A DNA stretch of 51,782 bases, from contig JAMDCP010000005.1 in the NCBI GenBank assembly GCA_023489335.1, positions 1 through 51,782 on the forward strand, given 5' to 3'. Below, in pieces: positions 43,271-51,225 of this stretch. Position 1 is the first letter of the stretch. The number at the start of each line of letters is the position of its first letter. Below the pieces are notes generated by a model that was not told the DNA's origin, ran no database searches, and saw only the letters and a program-made list of their open reading frames with translations. The position numbers and the translations under genes are program-made. The stretch comes from Deltaproteobacteria bacterium (GTDB lineage Bacteria; SZUA-79; Acidulodesulfobacterales; Acidulodesulfobacteraceae).

Positions 43271-44326
43271 ATGAGAGAGCCTGTGAGAGTTTTAATTGTC
43301 GATGATTCCGCCTTTATGAGGAGGGCGATAGGTTCCCTTTTAGAAGGAGAAAACGATATCAAAGTTGCAGGATTTGCAAAGGATGGGGAAGACGCTATCA
43401 GGCAGATTCAGGATTTTAAGCCCGATATTGTAACGATGGACATAGAAATGCCTAAGATGGATGGGCTAAAGGCTCTTAAAATTATTATGGAAAAATTCCC
43501 GCTGCCCGTAATAATGATTAGTTCGCTTACGGAGGAAGGGGCAAAGGCTACTTTAGACGCCCTTGATTTGGGGGCGGTCGATTATATTCCTAAAAATCTT
43601 TCGAATGTTTCATTAAATATATTAAAAATAAAAGACGACCTGCTTTCTAAAATAAGGGCTGTTACGGCAAAAAGATATGTTTTTCACCCGTTAGAAGAAG
43701 ATATTTCAATTTATTCAACGAAATTACTTAAAGATGGTTCATGGAATAAAAGAATCAATATTGTTGCGATAGGTTCGTCAACAGGCGGTCCAAAAGCGCT
43801 TCAGGATGTTATACCTAAAATTCCGGGTAATTTTCCGGTTCCTATAATTTTAGTTCAACATATGCCTAAAGCTTTTACGGGACCTTTTGCCGAAAGATTG
43901 TCGCAGATGTCCCATATCAAGGTTATAGAGGCTTCCGGAAGCGAGATTATTAAGCCTGGAACGGCTTATTTGTCGCCCGGCGATAAACATCTTACCGTTA
44001 AAAAAACAGGGGAGAACGGAACAAAAATATCTCTTTCGAATGAACCTGCCGATTTAATAAATAGGCCGTCGGTTAGCGTTATGATGGAATCGGTGGCGAA
44101 CGCGTATCCCGGAAGCGCATTGGGCGTTATACTGACTGGCATGGGCTCGGACGGGCTGTCGGGTATGAAAAGCATTAAGGAGTCGGGCGGAAAAACTATC
44201 GCTCAGGATGAAGCTACCTGCGTCGTATATGGCATGCCAAAAGCCGTTGTTGACGCCGGGCTTGCCGATACCGTTCTTCCTATATACAAGATAGGCGATG
44301 AAATTATCAAGGAAACTTTATTGTAA
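43271..44326 (+). CDS. cheB: Chemotaxis response regulator protein-glutamate methylesterase CheB
   Basis: 351 residues. The receiver domain (VRVLIVDDSAFMRRAIGSLL, acceptor Asp in IVTMDIEMPKMDG, ISSLTEEGAKATLDALDLGAVDYIPK) is joined to the methylesterase. The latter has catalytic Ser in IGSSTGGPKALQ, His in LVQHMPKAFTGPFAERL, and Asp in LTGMGSDGLSGM. It removes methyl groups added by CheR. GAAGGAG repeats lie before the ATG, which is 31 nt after the cheA stop. Confidence 0.97.
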   Translation: MREPVRVLIVDDSAFMRRAIGSLLEGENDIKVAGFAKDGEDAIRQIQDFKPDIVTMDIEMPKMDGLKALKIIMEKFPLPVIMISSLTEEGAKATLDALDLGAVDYIPKNLSNVSLNILKIKDDLLSKIRAVTAKRYVFHPLEEDISIYSTKLLKDGSWNKRINIVAIGSSTGGPKALQDVIPKIPGNFPVPIILVQHMPKAFTGPFAERLSQMSHIKVIEASGSEIIKPGTAYLSPGDKHLTVKKTGENGTKISLSNEPADLINRPSVSVMMESVANAYPGSALGVILTGMGSDGLSGMKSIKESGGKTIAQDEATCVVYGMPKAVVDAGLADTVLPIYKIGDEIIKETLL

Positions 44327-44392
44327 CTTTAGAATTATATTTAAAAAATATACTATGCAAGTTATATAATTTTATTAATCGGAGGAAAATTT

Positions 44393-44917
44393 ATGGAGGC
44401 CGTTAAGGAAGCCAATAATCAAATTAATAGAACAGGTAAAGCAGAAAGCGATCCGGGATTAGAGGAAATAGTTCAACTTGTTACCTTTCGCCTCGGAAAT
44501 GAAGAGTTTGCCCTCGATATTTTAAAGGTTCAGGAAATAAATAGAATCGTCGAAATAACTAAGGTCCCAAAGGCCCCTGATTTTGTCGAAGGCGTTATTA
44601 ATTTGCGGGGCAGGGTTATTCCGATAGTCGATATCAGGAAAAAATTTCATTTGAAGACAAAAGAAGCCACAAAAGAGACAAGAATTATTGTGGTAAATAT
44701 AATGAATAAAACCATAGGTCTTATTGTTGACTCCGTTTCGGAAGTTTTAAGGATTGATTCAAGCACTATTCAGCCCCCGCCCCCCTTAATTGCAGGTCTC
44801 GATTCCGATTACATCAAAGGGGTCGGCAAATTAGACGACAGGCTTATAATATTGTTAGATATCGATAAGATATTTACGAGCGGAGAACACAGACTTATCG
44901 ATGGCATAACGGGTTAA
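44393..44917 (+). CDS. cheW: Chemotaxis coupling protein CheW
   Basis: 174 residues. A polar start of about 25 residues is followed by the SH3-like CheW fold: QLVTFRLGNEEFALDILKVQEINRIVEITKVPKAPDFVEGVINLRGRVIPIVDIRKKF, then GLIVDSVSEVLRID and GVGKLDDRLIILLDIDKIF. It bridges receptors and CheA. GGAGG precedes the ATG. The ParA-like gene starts 3 nt after its stop. Confidence 0.96.
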   Translation: MEAVKEANNQINRTGKAESDPGLEEIVQLVTFRLGNEEFALDILKVQEINRIVEITKVPKAPDFVEGVINLRGRVIPIVDIRKKFHLKTKEATKETRIIVVNIMNKTIGLIVDSVSEVLRIDSSTIQPPPPLIAGLDSDYIKGVGKLDDRLIILLDIDKIFTSGEHRLIDGITG

Positions 44918-44920
44918 TTT

Positions 44921-45730
44921 ATGAAAACCCCGTATATTTTTGCAACCGCAAATCAAAAAGGGGGGGTAGGAAAAACAACAACGGCGATTACGCTGGGGAG
45001 TTCCTTGTCGCTTTTTGGGCACAGGGTACTTTTGATAGATCTTGACCCTCAGGCAAGCCTTACCAATCATTTAGCTGTTGAACCGGAGAAGCTTGAGTAT
45101 TCCGTCAGCAATGTTATACTCTCCGAATCTTTTCAGCCGGACGATGTGATTATAAATAAATACCGATTAAAAACAGGCGGATGCATCGATCTGATACCGT
45201 CAAATATAAACCTTGCAAGGATTGAAGCGGAGCTTTCGGTTTCAAAAGGCGGGGGATTAAGACTTAAAGAAAGATTAAAGTTTTTACCGAATAATTACGA
45301 TTACATAATAATAGATTCATCGCCTGCGCTAAGCGTTCTTCTTATCAGCGCTATCGCAGCAAGCGATGAGGTTATTATTCCCGTTATGTCCGATTTTTTA
45401 TCGGCAAGGGGCGTTGAATTGTTACTCTCGACCATAGGCAAGATTGAAACGGCGATAAATATTAAATGTAATTATAAGCTTTTAATCACTATGTTTGATA
45501 GAAGGACAAATTCGTCATGGAAGTCTCTGGATTATTTTAAAAATAAGTATCAAAGCCGTCATTTTAATAGTATAATAAATATAGATACAAGATTCAGGGA
45601 TGCGAGCTTAATAAGGAAGCCTTTAACATATCTTGATGCTAATGCAAGGGGATCCTTAGATTATATTAATGTTGCGAAAGAGATAATAAACCGCCTTCAT
45701 AGCGAGATTAAGGGGGTAAAAGATGAATAA
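44921..45730 (+). CDS. ParA-family ATPase, ParC-like chemotaxis positioning protein
   Basis: 269 residues. Deviant Walker A NQKGGVGKTTT (K13 to T20), VLLIDLDPQASLTNHL, DYIIIDSSPALS and IPVMSDFLSARGVELLL are the ParA/Soj hallmarks. No ParB or parS-like repeat is nearby, and the gene sits between cheW and a CheW-domain gene. That matches the parC-parP layout known from Vibrio, where ParC places chemotaxis arrays at the pole. The assignment as ParC-type is inference from context. It overlaps the next gene by 8 nt. Confidence 0.85.
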   Translation: MKTPYIFATANQKGGVGKTTTAITLGSSLSLFGHRVLLIDLDPQASLTNHLAVEPEKLEYSVSNVILSESFQPDDVIINKYRLKTGGCIDLIPSNINLARIEAELSVSKGGGLRLKERLKFLPNNYDYIIIDSSPALSVLLISAIAASDEVIIPVMSDFLSARGVELLLSTIGKIETAINIKCNYKLLITMFDRRTNSSWKSLDYFKNKYQSRHFNSIINIDTRFRDASLIRKPLTYLDANARGSLDYINVAKEIINRLHSEIKGVKDE

Positions 45731-46433
45731 GAGCGCAGAGTTATACGATATGGAAGGTTTTAAATTCAAAGATTCTGATTTAGTGTCTTCATGGATAGGC
45801 AGTCTTTTAGATGAAACTCAAAATCAGCAAAGCTCAAAAAATTCGGACTATCTAAAAGAACCCGCTCAAATTATTGCTTATCCGGTTGAAAGAATATTAA
45901 CCCCTCGAAACGAAGCGGCAGTTGTCTTAAATCCCGGGGATTTTTATTTAGAAGAGGTCAAAAAGCCGGAAATTTCTCCGGAGGTAAAAATAGACCCCGA
46001 AAAAGAGCTGCCCTATTTTACCTTTACTTCAGGCAATTCTCTTTACGGCATACCCGTCCTTCATATAAATGAAATAATCAAATATAAAGAACCCGTGAAT
46101 ATCCCTTCAAAAAAGATTGGATTATTGGGGCTGATTCCTTACAGGGCAAAGATAATACCCATTTATAATTTTTCTTCTTTAGCAGGGGCTTCGCTGGATG
46201 TTAAAACTATTTTTAAATATATCGTTATTTGCGTCTATGAAAGCAAATTATTCGGCCTATGCGTAGATGATATTAAGAATATAATTAAAGTTAAAAATAA
46301 AAATCTTATTTCATCCGCCACATTTAAGTTTTGGAGTTCCAATAAAATATCTACCGATGTTTTTGAAGGCGAAAACGGAAAATTTTATTCGCTGGTTGAC
46401 ATAAAAAGCATTTATAATTATTTAAAATCATGA
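45723..46433 (+). CDS. CheW-domain protein, ParP-like
   Basis: 236 residues. The first 100 are polar and low-complexity. The C-terminal 135 form a CheW-like fold: LPYFTFTSGNSLYGIPVLHINEIIKYKEPVNIPSKKIGLLGLIPYRAKIIPIYNFSSLAG, then VICVYESKLFGLCVDDIKNIIKV. The disordered-N/CheW-C architecture next to a ParA ATPase is that of Vibrio ParP, which binds CheA and receptors and keeps arrays at the pole. It overlaps the upstream gene by 8 nt and the next by 4 nt (ATGA), so the block is translated together. Confidence 0.8.
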   Translation: MNKSAELYDMEGFKFKDSDLVSSWIGSLLDETQNQQSSKNSDYLKEPAQIIAYPVERILTPRNEAAVVLNPGDFYLEEVKKPEISPEVKIDPEKELPYFTFTSGNSLYGIPVLHINEIIKYKEPVNIPSKKIGLLGLIPYRAKIIPIYNFSSLAGASLDVKTIFKYIVICVYESKLFGLCVDDIKNIIKVKNKNLISSATFKFWSSNKISTDVFEGENGKFYSLVDIKSIYNYLKS

Positions 46434-46717
46434 TAGATTTAGTCGAAGTTCAACAAATTATTTCGAATATGCCTTCGGTTGAAAAGATTGCCTCCACGCC
46501 CCAGGTTCTGGCGGTTAATTCAAACAATATCATCCAAAAAGAGATGGAAAATGTAGATATGGAAAAACTAAGCACGGTTGTTGAATTAAGCGAGGTTTTA
46601 GAGCCTGTTAACGATAAAAATAAAAATTCGAAAGAGGAAAAGGAATTTCCATCCGAATCCAAAGAAGAAAAAGAAACCGCCGAAAATAATATACCCCATA
46701 TTAATATAACTGCATAA
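46430..46717 (+). CDS. Small acidic protein of unknown function
   Basis: 95 residues, no recognised family. The first 50 residues may be helical (MIDLVEVQQIISNMPSVEKI); the rest is Glu/Lys/Ser/Asn-rich and probably disordered. A start MIDxxxxQ with a disordered acidic tail occurs in small proteins of flagellar operons, but I cannot name one. The ATGA overlap with the ParP-like gene and the 10-nt gap to the FliK-like gene support it being real. Confidence 0.65.
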   Translation: MIDLVEVQQIISNMPSVEKIASTPQVLAVNSNNIIQKEMENVDMEKLSTVVELSEVLEPVNDKNKNSKEEKEFPSESKEEKETAENNIPHINITA

Positions 46718-46727
46718 TGAGCAGGCG

Positions 46728-47615
46728 ATGAATGACAATCCCGCGATTTTTTTTAACGACATTCAATCCACGGCGCAATTTCAAGCGCTGCAGGGTAAGA
46801 TAACTTCCCTCGACAAAAATTTAGCTTCGTTTTTAGAACTTACAAATTCCGGAAAAATTTTAGATGTAAAATTAATAGACTCCCTTGATAATTTAACGGG
46901 CATATTCAGTTTTAACGGCAAACTATTTAGCGCCCGGATTCCGGAAGATTTATATAATGAGTTTGTTTTAAGTTCGGCCGCTGCCGGCGCCAGTTTTAAC
47001 ATGAGGGTAAAATTACAGCTGAGCAAGATTGATAATAACGAGGTAACTTTTCGAATCGTTAACGATTTAAATAACGAGAATATCCAAAAAGCCGTGGAAT
47101 TATACGGCAAGGCATATTCTAATGATATTGCCGGTAATTTTAAAACCGCCTTAAACGAAGATTTAAACCTTAATACGGGAAATATCGGCGTTTCGGTTAA
47201 AGGTAATTTTTTATTTATCCACTTCAATTTTAATGCAGGGTTGGGAAGCGGCGCCGTTATCCTGACGACTAATCAGGCTGACGGTAAAGAACTTAACGCT
47301 CAAAAGGACGGCAAAAAAAAATTAAACAAAATGCCTGCGGGGTATTCGTTTATGCTGGAAATAAACCTTGAGCCTCTTGGATACATTAAGGTATTTTCAT
47401 ATTATTCTAACAAAACATTAACCGTTAATTTTAAAGATTATTCTAAAATTGCGCATAACGCCATAACCAAGAACCTGAAGGTATTTAAAGATATGTTGTT
47501 ATTGGAAGGGATTGCGCTTAAAGAAGTCTCGTTTTACAATAAAAATAATAATAAAAATACAGGCATGCCTGACGGCGTTTTATCGGATAATCACATTATA
47601 AATGAAAGAATATAA
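46728..47615 (+). CDS. Second FliK-like protein (YlqG-type)
   Basis: 295 residues. The last 90 or so match the FliK C-terminal domain pattern: FMLEINLEPLGYIKVFSYYSNKTLTVNFKDYSKIAHNAITKNLKVFKDMLLLEGIALKEVSF. The N-terminal part is a beta-rich region (VKLIDSLDNLTGIFSFNGKLFSARIP), unlike the unfolded ruler of the main FliK at 23601. It overlaps the FlhB C-domain gene by 14 nt. The same pairing is known from Bacillus ylqG-ylqH. Function unknown; a modulator of export switching is a fair guess. Confidence 0.75.
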   Translation: MNDNPAIFFNDIQSTAQFQALQGKITSLDKNLASFLELTNSGKILDVKLIDSLDNLTGIFSFNGKLFSARIPEDLYNEFVLSSAAAGASFNMRVKLQLSKIDNNEVTFRIVNDLNNENIQKAVELYGKAYSNDIAGNFKTALNEDLNLNTGNIGVSVKGNFLFIHFNFNAGLGSGAVILTTNQADGKELNAQKDGKKKLNKMPAGYSFMLEINLEPLGYIKVFSYYSNKTLTVNFKDYSKIAHNAITKNLKVFKDMLLLEGIALKEVSFYNKNNNKNTGMPDGVLSDNHIINERI

Positions 47616-47907
47616 GAATTATAAAAATATTAAGGCTTCGGCTCTAAGATACGATAAAGAAAAAGAAGATGCCCCGATTTTGATTGCGAAGGGACAGGGT
47701 AAAATCGCCGAAAAAATAATAGAAATTGCAAATAAAGAAAATATCCCGGTGGTAAAGAATAAAGCGCTTGCCGACATTCTGGATAAACTTGACATATATG
47801 ACGAGATCCCGCCAGAACTTTATAAAGTCGTTGCACGGCTATTTGCGTTTATTTATAAATTAAACGAAAAGGCATCGGAAGATTTAAAATTCAAACATCC
47901 CTCATAG
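47602..47907 (+). CDS. Free-standing FlhB C-terminal-domain protein (FlhX/YlqH-type)
   Basis: 101 residues that align with the FlhB cytoplasmic domain after its cleavage site: ALRYDKEKEDAPILIAKGQGKIAEKIIEIANKENIPVVKNKALADILDKLDIYDEIPPELYKVVARLFAFIYKL. FlhB in this cluster has the matching KYDNKKYNAPVVVAKGADNLAFLIKKIA. The NPTH site itself is absent, so it imitates the cleaved form. In other bacteria such proteins can partly replace the FlhB C-terminal domain. It is coupled to the FliK-like gene, and its end overlaps the convergent PilZ gene by 17 nt. Confidence 0.88.
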   Translation: MKEYKNYKNIKASALRYDKEKEDAPILIAKGQGKIAEKIIEIANKENIPVVKNKALADILDKLDIYDEIPPELYKVVARLFAFIYKLNEKASEDLKFKHPS

Positions 47908-48628
47908 CCCCCACAATTTCCCTTTGTCTTTTAAATATATATTTAAATATTATATCCTGTTCTTTCGGTTTCAGGTTAATCAGTTGTGCGCCGGTTTTAT
48001 ATTTAAGGTTATCAAGCCTCGTTACCGCCCTTATTTCCATTCTAACGGTTATTGCCTGAATATTTCCGGGGAATTCTATTTTTACTCCCTCCAATACCGT
48101 ATGCTTTTCTATGGGAAAATCTAATAAGAATGAAATCCCTTCTCCCGCAATGTCGTAAATGTTTGCGTTAAAATACTTATTATTTAAGAAAAAACTTAAT
48201 CTCACCGGTTCCTTCAAAGACGGTTCTATTCTAAAATATTTTCTCTTTTCTAAAGAGAGTATCTCTATGGGTTTATAAATATTAAATGTAAAATAATCAT
48301 TATTTCTACTGAAGCCATAGAGTTTTGATAAAAAGAAGTGTTCGCTGTTTTTAAATTTAAAGCTAAGTTTAAGATATGAAGATTCCAAAAGGTTCTGGTT
48401 GCCGTTTTGCGGCACAAGGGAGTCTATGGTAATATAATCCTGAGCTACTTTTATTATACTGCTCGAATATGTGCTGCCTTCGAACTTTGTTTCGTTATTA
48501 AACTGGACAGGGCTGACTATGAGGCTTTTTTTTAAACCGAGAAACCCTTTTAAAATACTGTCTATTTCCGACCTTCTGGAATAAATATTTACATTAGGGT
48601 CTTCTTTTAATTTTTTAATATCGAACAT
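47891..48628 (-). CDS. PilZ-domain protein, YcgR-like
   Basis: About 245 residues. The N-terminal part (about 20-125) resembles the YcgR/PilZN flagellar-brake domain. The PilZ domain starts at LEKRKYFRIEPSLKEPVRLSF, where the usual RxxxR reads RKYFR, and continues with NIYDIAGEGISFLLDFP (D/N-x-S-x-x-G variant lacking the Ser). It probably senses cyclic di-GMP and acts on the motor, though the changed second motif makes binding uncertain. The ATG at 48628 is preferred to a TTG at 48688. TATAAT at about 48640-48645 suggests a nearly leaderless transcript. Confidence 0.85.
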   Translation of the reverse strand: MFDIKKLKEDPNVNIYSRRSEIDSILKGFLGLKKSLIVSPVQFNNETKFEGSTYSSSIIKVAQDYITIDSLVPQNGNQNLLESSYLKLSFKFKNSEHFFLSKLYGFSRNNDYFTFNIYKPIEILSLEKRKYFRIEPSLKEPVRLSFFLNNKYFNANIYDIAGEGISFLLDFPIEKHTVLEGVKIEFPGNIQAITVRMEIRAVTRLDNLKYKTGAQLINLKPKEQDIIFKYIFKRQREIVGAMRDV

Positions 48629-48813
48629 AATAGGCGTATTATATTTTAAATATTCTATAGTATAAATCAAGTTTTTAAATAATATCAATATTTTTTATTT
48701 CTGCGGCATATTTTTCCTTTAGTTCAAAAAAATAAGGAAATTTTTTCCTTTTACTTTACAAGAAAGGGCAGCAAAAGAGCAGTTAATCATTTGTTTTTAA
48801 TTTCTCTTCATTT

Positions 48814-48830
48814 TTGGCACATTTTTTGCT
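48814..48830 (+). promoter_or_regulatory. Sigma-54 promoter of the flgF operon
   Basis: TTGGCACATTTTTTGCT, with GG at 48816-48817, 10 nt, then GC at 48828-48829. This is the closest of the four to the consensus TGGCAC-N5-TTGCW. The start would be near 48841, 40 nt before the flgF ATG. It should serve flgF-flgG-flgA-flgH. The rest of the gap to the PilZ gene is AT-rich with no gene. Confidence 0.92.
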
Positions 48831-48880
48831 TGCTATCTAATTAATTTCAAAACATTAATAAAATCTAAGGGGTCGTTATT

Positions 48881-49657
48881 ATGAACGGCGGTTCGTATGT
48901 TGCTTTAAGCGGAATAATTGCCGAAGGGCAAAAACTTAACATGATTACGAATAATCTGGCTAATGCAAATACTGTCGGATATAAAAGCAACGGTTCCCTG
49001 TTCGGTGAATTTTTATCGCGTAAAGCTATTCAAACTTTAGATTCGGGAAATAATAAGCCGTTTGTCGATAAGGCTTATCCGATAACCCTTAACAGTTATA
49101 TAAATAATTCCCAGGGGCCACTTAAGAAAACAGGCAACAGGCTTGACCTTGCAATAAACGGGGATGGGTTTTTTGTTTTACAAACGCCGGACGGAATTAA
49201 ATTTACAAGAAACGGGGTGTTTTCTCTAAACAGCGCAGGAGAGCTTGTAAACCAGGATGGTTTTCCTGTTTTAAACATTCGTAAAAAACCGATATTCTTA
49301 AATGAAAGAGGTTCAGATGTTACGATTACAAAGAATGGCATAATAAACCTGACCGACCCGCTGACAAACAATGAAATGTATTACGGGCAAATTCTTACGG
49401 TAAATTTTAACAATCCGAAGTATTTGTCGAAATACGGCGGCACCATGTTTTCGGCAACCAAAAATTCCGGAGCACCTGTCTTAAATAAAAACCCCGATAT
49501 CTTACAGGGTTATGTCGAGGAGTCCAATGTAAACGAAATTAAAGATATGGCGGAAATGATAAATGTTTCCCAGGTTCACAACAATATGGTAGAAGTGTTA
49601 AAATCGTATTCAAATGTAAATAATACTACGATTAATACTATCGGCGCACCGGTTTAG
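48881..49657 (+). CDS. flgF: Distal rod protein FlgF
   Basis: 258 residues. The rod motif SGIIAEGQKLNMITNNLANANTVGYKS opens it. GNRLDLAINGDGFFVLQTPDGIKFTRNGVFSLNSAGELVNQDGFPVL is in the middle, and the C-terminal helix is GYVEESNVNEIKDMAEMINVSQVHNNMVEVLKSY. FlgF joins the proximal rod to FlgG. AAGGGG lies before the ATG. It is the first gene after the sigma-54 promoter at 48814. Confidence 0.93.
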   Translation: MNGGSYVALSGIIAEGQKLNMITNNLANANTVGYKSNGSLFGEFLSRKAIQTLDSGNNKPFVDKAYPITLNSYINNSQGPLKKTGNRLDLAINGDGFFVLQTPDGIKFTRNGVFSLNSAGELVNQDGFPVLNIRKKPIFLNERGSDVTITKNGIINLTDPLTNNEMYYGQILTVNFNNPKYLSKYGGTMFSATKNSGAPVLNKNPDILQGYVEESNVNEIKDMAEMINVSQVHNNMVEVLKSYSNVNNTTINTIGAPV

Positions 49658-49691
49658 AAATTTTAAAATGTAATCGGAGGAAATTTAAAAT

Positions 49692-50477
49692 ATGAGGGCG
49701 TTATGGACGGCTTCCACAGGCATGGAAGCGCAGCAATTGGAAATAGACAATATTGCAAACAATCTTGCCAATACCAATACGACTGGTTATAAAGAATCAA
49801 GGGTTAATTTCGAGGATCTTTTTTATCAAACCATTAAGTCTCCAGGGGCATACTCTTCCGAATATACCCAGGTGCCGACGGGTATTCAAATCGGCTTAGG
49901 CACCAAGGTATCTTCTATAGAAAAAGAATTTACGCAGGGCGATCTTCAGCAAACATCCAATCCCTTGGATGTTGCAATATCGGGGCAGGGTTTTTTTCAG
50001 ATACAGATGCCTAACGGCGAGGCTGCATATACAAGAGACGGTACTTTTCAAACAAATTCCCAGGGCCAGCTCGTCGATGCAAACGGTTATCAACTTGTGC
50101 CGCCCATTACTATACCGCCAAACGCCACCTCCGTTACCATTTCGCAAAACGGTACTGTATCGGCGGTTGTTTCCGGCCAAACAAGCCCTGCCCAGATTGG
50201 CACGATAACTCTTGCTAATTTTATTAATCCTGCGGGCCTTAACAGCATTGGCCACAATCTTTACCTTCAGACTTCGGCTTCCGGAGTCCCGCAGATTGGA
50301 ACCCCGGGACAGAACGGCGTCGGCACGATTCAGCAGGGTTTTTTGGAAATGTCCAATGTAAATTTGGTGGGTCAGATGGTATCTATGATAACAGCCCAAA
50401 ACGCTTATACCATCGATTCAAAAGCGATAACAATCGCAAATCAGATGCTCCAAACGGCCGCGGCCTTGATACCGTAA
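49692..50477 (+). CDS. flgG: Distal rod protein FlgG
   Basis: 261 residues, the standard size. It begins MRALWTASTGMEAQQLEIDNIANNLANTNTTGYKESRVNFEDLFYQ, which is nearly invariant in FlgG. NPLDVAISGQGFFQIQMPNGEAAYTRDG follows, and EMSNVNLVGQMVSMITAQNAYTIDSKAI ends it. GGAGG precedes the ATG. GC content is higher than in the flanking genes, as with flgE. Confidence 0.97.
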   Translation: MRALWTASTGMEAQQLEIDNIANNLANTNTTGYKESRVNFEDLFYQTIKSPGAYSSEYTQVPTGIQIGLGTKVSSIEKEFTQGDLQQTSNPLDVAISGQGFFQIQMPNGEAAYTRDGTFQTNSQGQLVDANGYQLVPPITIPPNATSVTISQNGTVSAVVSGQTSPAQIGTITLANFINPAGLNSIGHNLYLQTSASGVPQIGTPGQNGVGTIQQGFLEMSNVNLVGQMVSMITAQNAYTIDSKAITIANQMLQTAAALIP

Positions 50478-50484
50478 TCTTATT

Positions 50485-51219
50485 ATGTTAAATAAAAACT
50501 TTTATAAAAATCCGATTTTTATTTTCATTTTTTTAGGGTTTATTATTGCGTGCTGGGGGAAAAATTCCTATGCGAAAGGTTATAGGGAAAACCCTGTAAA
50601 ATTAAAACAGATGATAATAAATTCTTATTTAAAAGAAATACCGCTAAAATTCAAAAAATATTTTCACTTTAGCGGTTTCACGTTTACCGGACCGCTTAAA
50701 AATGTTTCTAAATATTCTATAAAACCGATAACTTATAACCCTGGATTCGCAGGGTATCATACGGCTATAATCAAATTAACGGATAAGAACAAAGGCTTGC
50801 TTAGAGGAATTGCCTATGCCGCTTTTAAAGTGAGAATTTATGCGCCTGTTGCGGTTGCCTCTCAAACCATTGGAAAATTTCAAATATTAAAGGCAAACGA
50901 TGTCGAAATTGCTTATGAAAACATTCCCGACATATATTCGGGGTATTATCTGAATAAAAAAGATGTTATCGGTAAAGAGGCTAAATTTGTTATTATCCAA
51001 AACTCTATCCTGTCAAAAATAAATACGGAAAGGAAAAGGATAATAAATTTTGGGAATATGGTTTATATTGTTTATAAAAGATATGGATTAAATCTAAAAA
51101 CAAAGGGAATGGCGCTTCAAGCCGGTCATTATAATTCTACTATAAGGGTAAAAAATATCGAGTCTGGATTGGTTGTGGACGGAATTGTTAAATCGAATAA
51201 AATGGTGCTCGTCAGGTAA
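50485..51219 (+). CDS. flgA: P-ring assembly chaperone FlgA
   Basis: 244 residues. The N-terminus has a hydrophobic segment (about 12-27, IFIFIFLGFIIACWGK), a signal peptide for export to the periplasm. The SAF-like C-terminal half has VAVASQTIGKFQILKANDVEIAYENIPDIYSGYYLNKKDVIGKEAKFVI and then GMALQAGHYNSTIRVKNIESGLVVDGIVKSNKMVLV, typical of FlgA. It helps FlgI form the P-ring. It follows flgG by 7 nt and precedes flgH by 6 nt. Confidence 0.93.
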   Translation: MLNKNFYKNPIFIFIFLGFIIACWGKNSYAKGYRENPVKLKQMIINSYLKEIPLKFKKYFHFSGFTFTGPLKNVSKYSIKPITYNPGFAGYHTAIIKLTDKNKGLLRGIAYAAFKVRIYAPVAVASQTIGKFQILKANDVEIAYENIPDIYSGYYLNKKDVIGKEAKFVIIQNSILSKINTERKRIINFGNMVYIVYKRYGLNLKTKGMALQAGHYNSTIRVKNIESGLVVDGIVKSNKMVLVR

Positions 51220-51225
51220 ATATCT

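Noticed and set aside
44921-45730. Plasmid or chromosome partition ParA
   Set aside because: No ParB or parS-like repeats nearby; the gene is inside the chemotaxis block and overlaps a CheW-domain gene.
49896-50399. 167-codon frame opposite flgG
   Set aside because: Shadow of the highly conserved flgG.
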